DNA from: Bariatricus massiliensis
Lineage (GTDB): Bacteria; Bacillota; Clostridia; Lachnospirales; Lachnospiraceae
Length of the DNA stretch: 64,000 bases
Assembly (NCBI RefSeq): GCF_900086725.1
Contig: NZ_LT574838.1
Span: 1,499,617 to 1,563,616 of the forward strand
Reading direction: 5' to 3'
The notes under the pieces were generated by a model. The model saw nothing but the letters and a program-made list of their open reading frames with translations. It did no database searches and was not told the DNA's origin. Numbering within the stretch: position 1 is the stretch's first letter; every line of letters starts with the position of its first letter. Below are positions 63,501 through 64,000 of the stretch, piece by piece. The translations under genes were made by a program, and so were the position numbers.

Positions 63501-63775
63501 AATACCGTCTCGAGCCCCCGTTCACTTCGAAAATCCAAATCGAACACAGGGCCCTGATGGACCGAAGCCGGTTCATATCCTTCTGACGCAGGTTTCCCAA
63601 CAGTCTCCCATAAGTCCAACAGCTCTTTTTCCGTCTTCGGCAGGGGAATTGTTCCGTCCACCCCAATCACCGGAAAAACTGCCGCCTCTGACTGAAAGCC
63701 CAATAAAAGTGCCGCGTCGACGGCACGTTTTTGGTCTTCCCATCCCAGATTCGTTTCCAATTTTAGTCGTTTCAT
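60503..63775 (-). CDS. M14-family zinc carboxypeptidase-like peptidase, large
   Basis: The 1090-residue protein has an M14 zinc-binding core near residue 810-830 (NARHHANEVSSTNASF) and a later IVDNHGVPSHEWEQQFSGY. The His-x-x-Glu and later His ligands are present. A long N-terminal region (about 750 residues) has no clear domain I can name, though it is rich in small beta-type segments. ATG at 63775 has GGAGGG at a proper distance; ATG 63781 abuts it. It is the first gene of the peptidase operon. Confidence 0.8.
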   Translation of the reverse strand: MKRLKLETNLGWEDQKRAVDAALLLGFQSEAAVFPVIGVDGTIPLPKTEKELLDLWETVGKPASEGYEPASVHQGPVFDLDFRSERGLETVFTTGEFLRDENHDLLPDALNVKFVLPEHVDDSMLTAVCNVAFRLGMETTGYEGSLVAEADYSGNAIVFEYGDTAEMVLEEGTEAMRVHISGRGEALEEFTAQLCQNFPQIKGQRTWRDLLMDMTDDFVLRGADGQLAYLEAGQKAQPGSYEVYGSPEWSGKQKEYISGTELYNYKSGRQVYEKVYEFPWEVDVFEEIFEKDVCPKITVGSHVRVAGALSEDKSVRDKLTAKIQNVIEGKGADLVQTEVICAYKQGFSWIDEVVIPAVKQAKPDKVEIYFKPFLPEGQTEWLDEDGATPSYHNLSASNPDKWYDLPIRYLQELYPIEDVLVRELGIDRDAVVFLPYDGKEDITYLCKVTAQGESCYEAAYRAQYSERPYMDEYPQMGKVHPATGYIQVWIDGEEVLFENIPTDLERIWDVYQAEVLPDCRRYIEEKTGGQISKEMQPFFHELRLDVTASEPDYRVGCREDLISALDALHEDMYFVGSDYFKNYGVHTADVMLDAPGLILPVIHNKEGRPLFKVTLTEQLKEKACILRDGAVVCEQRDRSEVGLKVNRVSYEQEKLAVTVQAGGVAGDVVEAYAALWEKGLLRRSKELAGVSILRFACTEDGRSYEAAVSECAPAAGCKRIEEIDLHEHELIGYETYLDIIEELKEVPGIEVFRTAVSYTGRELYAIWLKPEREGYLSMTKRLTRCPSEVINARHHANEVSSTNASFILLKKLLTEETYKELPEKLNLVLVPMENVDGAAIHYELQKEHPYWKFHVARFNALGKEFYHEHFQQDTIHSEAMGLTRLFEKYVPDMIVDNHGVPSHEWEQQFSGYTSPSFKGFWLPRSLLYGYFWYVTNPEYKENYPVNKQMEDVIADKMAEDAEMTRWNKEWSAQFEKYAHSWMPRLFPANYYKNMINYWIPFESDPGHRYPSIRFPWITTVAYTSEVADETAQGEYLNLCARAHVAHDEATLQMLMQAEHFYDCGCECREGRIFARYERLRPMLVTGLAER

Positions 63776-63829
63776 GTTCATCCCTCCAATATAACACTGT
63801 GTTCCGTACTGCGTTCTTTATTTAGACAC

Positions 63830-63858
63830 ATTTTACCAAAGCGCCATATCAAAGTCAA
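63830..63858 (-). promoter_or_regulatory. Promoter of the M14/DUF969/pcp operon
   Basis: On the minus strand TTGACT (63853-63858) and TAAAAT (63830-63835) are 17 bases apart, about 55 bases upstream of the M14 start. It fits a sigma-A promoter. Confidence 0.65.
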
Positions 63859-63910
63859 TGTTTTTGTATATATTGACAATATTTTTCAGCCAACTGATTG
63901 ACTAAATTTA

Positions 63911-63939
63911 TTGAAGTCTCCATATTCATGTGTTAGAAT
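63911..63939 (+). promoter_or_regulatory. Promoter of the gene starting at 63974
   Basis: TTGAAG (63911-63916) and TAGAAT (63934-63939) are 17 bases apart and lie just before the partial gene. With the minus-strand promoter this forms a divergent control region. Confidence 0.6.
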
Positions 63940-63973
63940 GGAGTCAAATATATACAAAGAGGGAGTTTATTAA

Positions 63974-64000
63974 TGAGCACACTTCACAGACAAAAGGCCA
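63974..64000 (+). CDS. Start of a gene cut off by the window end
   Basis: ATG at 63974 with GAGGGAG upstream opens MSTLHRQKA and the frame is still open at the window end. Nine codons are too few to identify it. Divergent from the peptidase operon, it could be its regulator. Confidence 0.6.

Noticed and set aside
1..64000. CRISPR arrays, tRNA and rRNA genes
   Set aside because: No regularly spaced repeats, cloverleaf sequences or rRNA segments were found by eye on either strand; a short tRNA could still be missed.

Overview
The window reads as chromosome from an endospore-forming Clostridia of the gut Lachnospiraceae type. Supporting this are spoIIID, CotF-like coat genes, Lachnospiraceae-type DUF5685/DnaJ, DUF969/DUF979 and DUF1934 genes, and a Firmicutes mobilizable element with TnpV and cysteine-rich KTR genes. 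No rRNA, tRNA or CRISPR array was seen. The species cannot be named from the sequence alone.

Layout. (1) 1-1640: a small lipoprotein and three decayed small genes, two of them XRE regulators and one resembling the Spo0A C-terminal domain, each broken by a small indel or by in-frame stops. (2) About 1713-11085: a roughly 9.4 kb integrative mobilizable element with tyrosine integrase, excisionase, MobC-like and MobV-like proteins, a RecA-fold ATPase and TnpV, plus cargo (TetR/flavodoxin, KTR, membrane protein, alkyltransferase-like protein). It sits in the 3' end of guaA. The left edge keeps a fragment of the original guaA tail (Glu-Phe-Glu-stop in different codons) followed by its terminator, and the intact guaA now carries a tail brought by the element. 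(3) 11074-15400: guaA, a MATE exporter, aquaporin, spoIIID. (4) 15550-18871: a type II restriction-modification island with a tandem-HTH control protein, an MvaI/BcnI-family endonuclease and a convergent cytosine-5 methyltransferase. (5) 19038-30498: HPr-like protein, AraC regulator, gamma-glutamyl hydrolase, two coat proteins, an HD/membrane/DnaJ/DUF5685 group, DUF5107, a trigger-factor-like lipoprotein, cardiolipin synthase.

(6) 30558-40689: an L-fucose isomerase/aldolase/dehydrogenase/amidohydrolase operon with a complete simple-sugar ABC importer and an IclR regulator. No sugar kinase or class II fuculose-phosphate aldolase is present, and fucI is much richer in GC than its neighbours. 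(7) 40903-47815: an OLD-like ATPase/nuclease with a four-cysteine cluster, dnaE, pfkA and DUF1934, all on the minus strand. (8) 47999-56864: a second simple-sugar ABC importer with two TIM-barrel isomerases/epimerases, a Gfo/Idh/MocA oxidoreductase and a LacI regulator. LacI-type palindromes lie upstream of the operon. (9) 57106-63775: an M14 carboxypeptidase, DUF969/DUF979 transporter-like pair, M29-like aminopeptidase and pyroglutamyl peptidase, which look like a peptide/5-oxoproline use operon. A divergent gene begins at 63974 and runs off the window.

Most of the chromosome portion is on the minus strand. The strongest leads are the guaA-tail replacement by the element with paired repeats at both ends, the unusual fucI operon, the MvaI/BcnI-family island, the Cys-cluster OLD protein and the peptidase/DUF969-DUF979 cluster.
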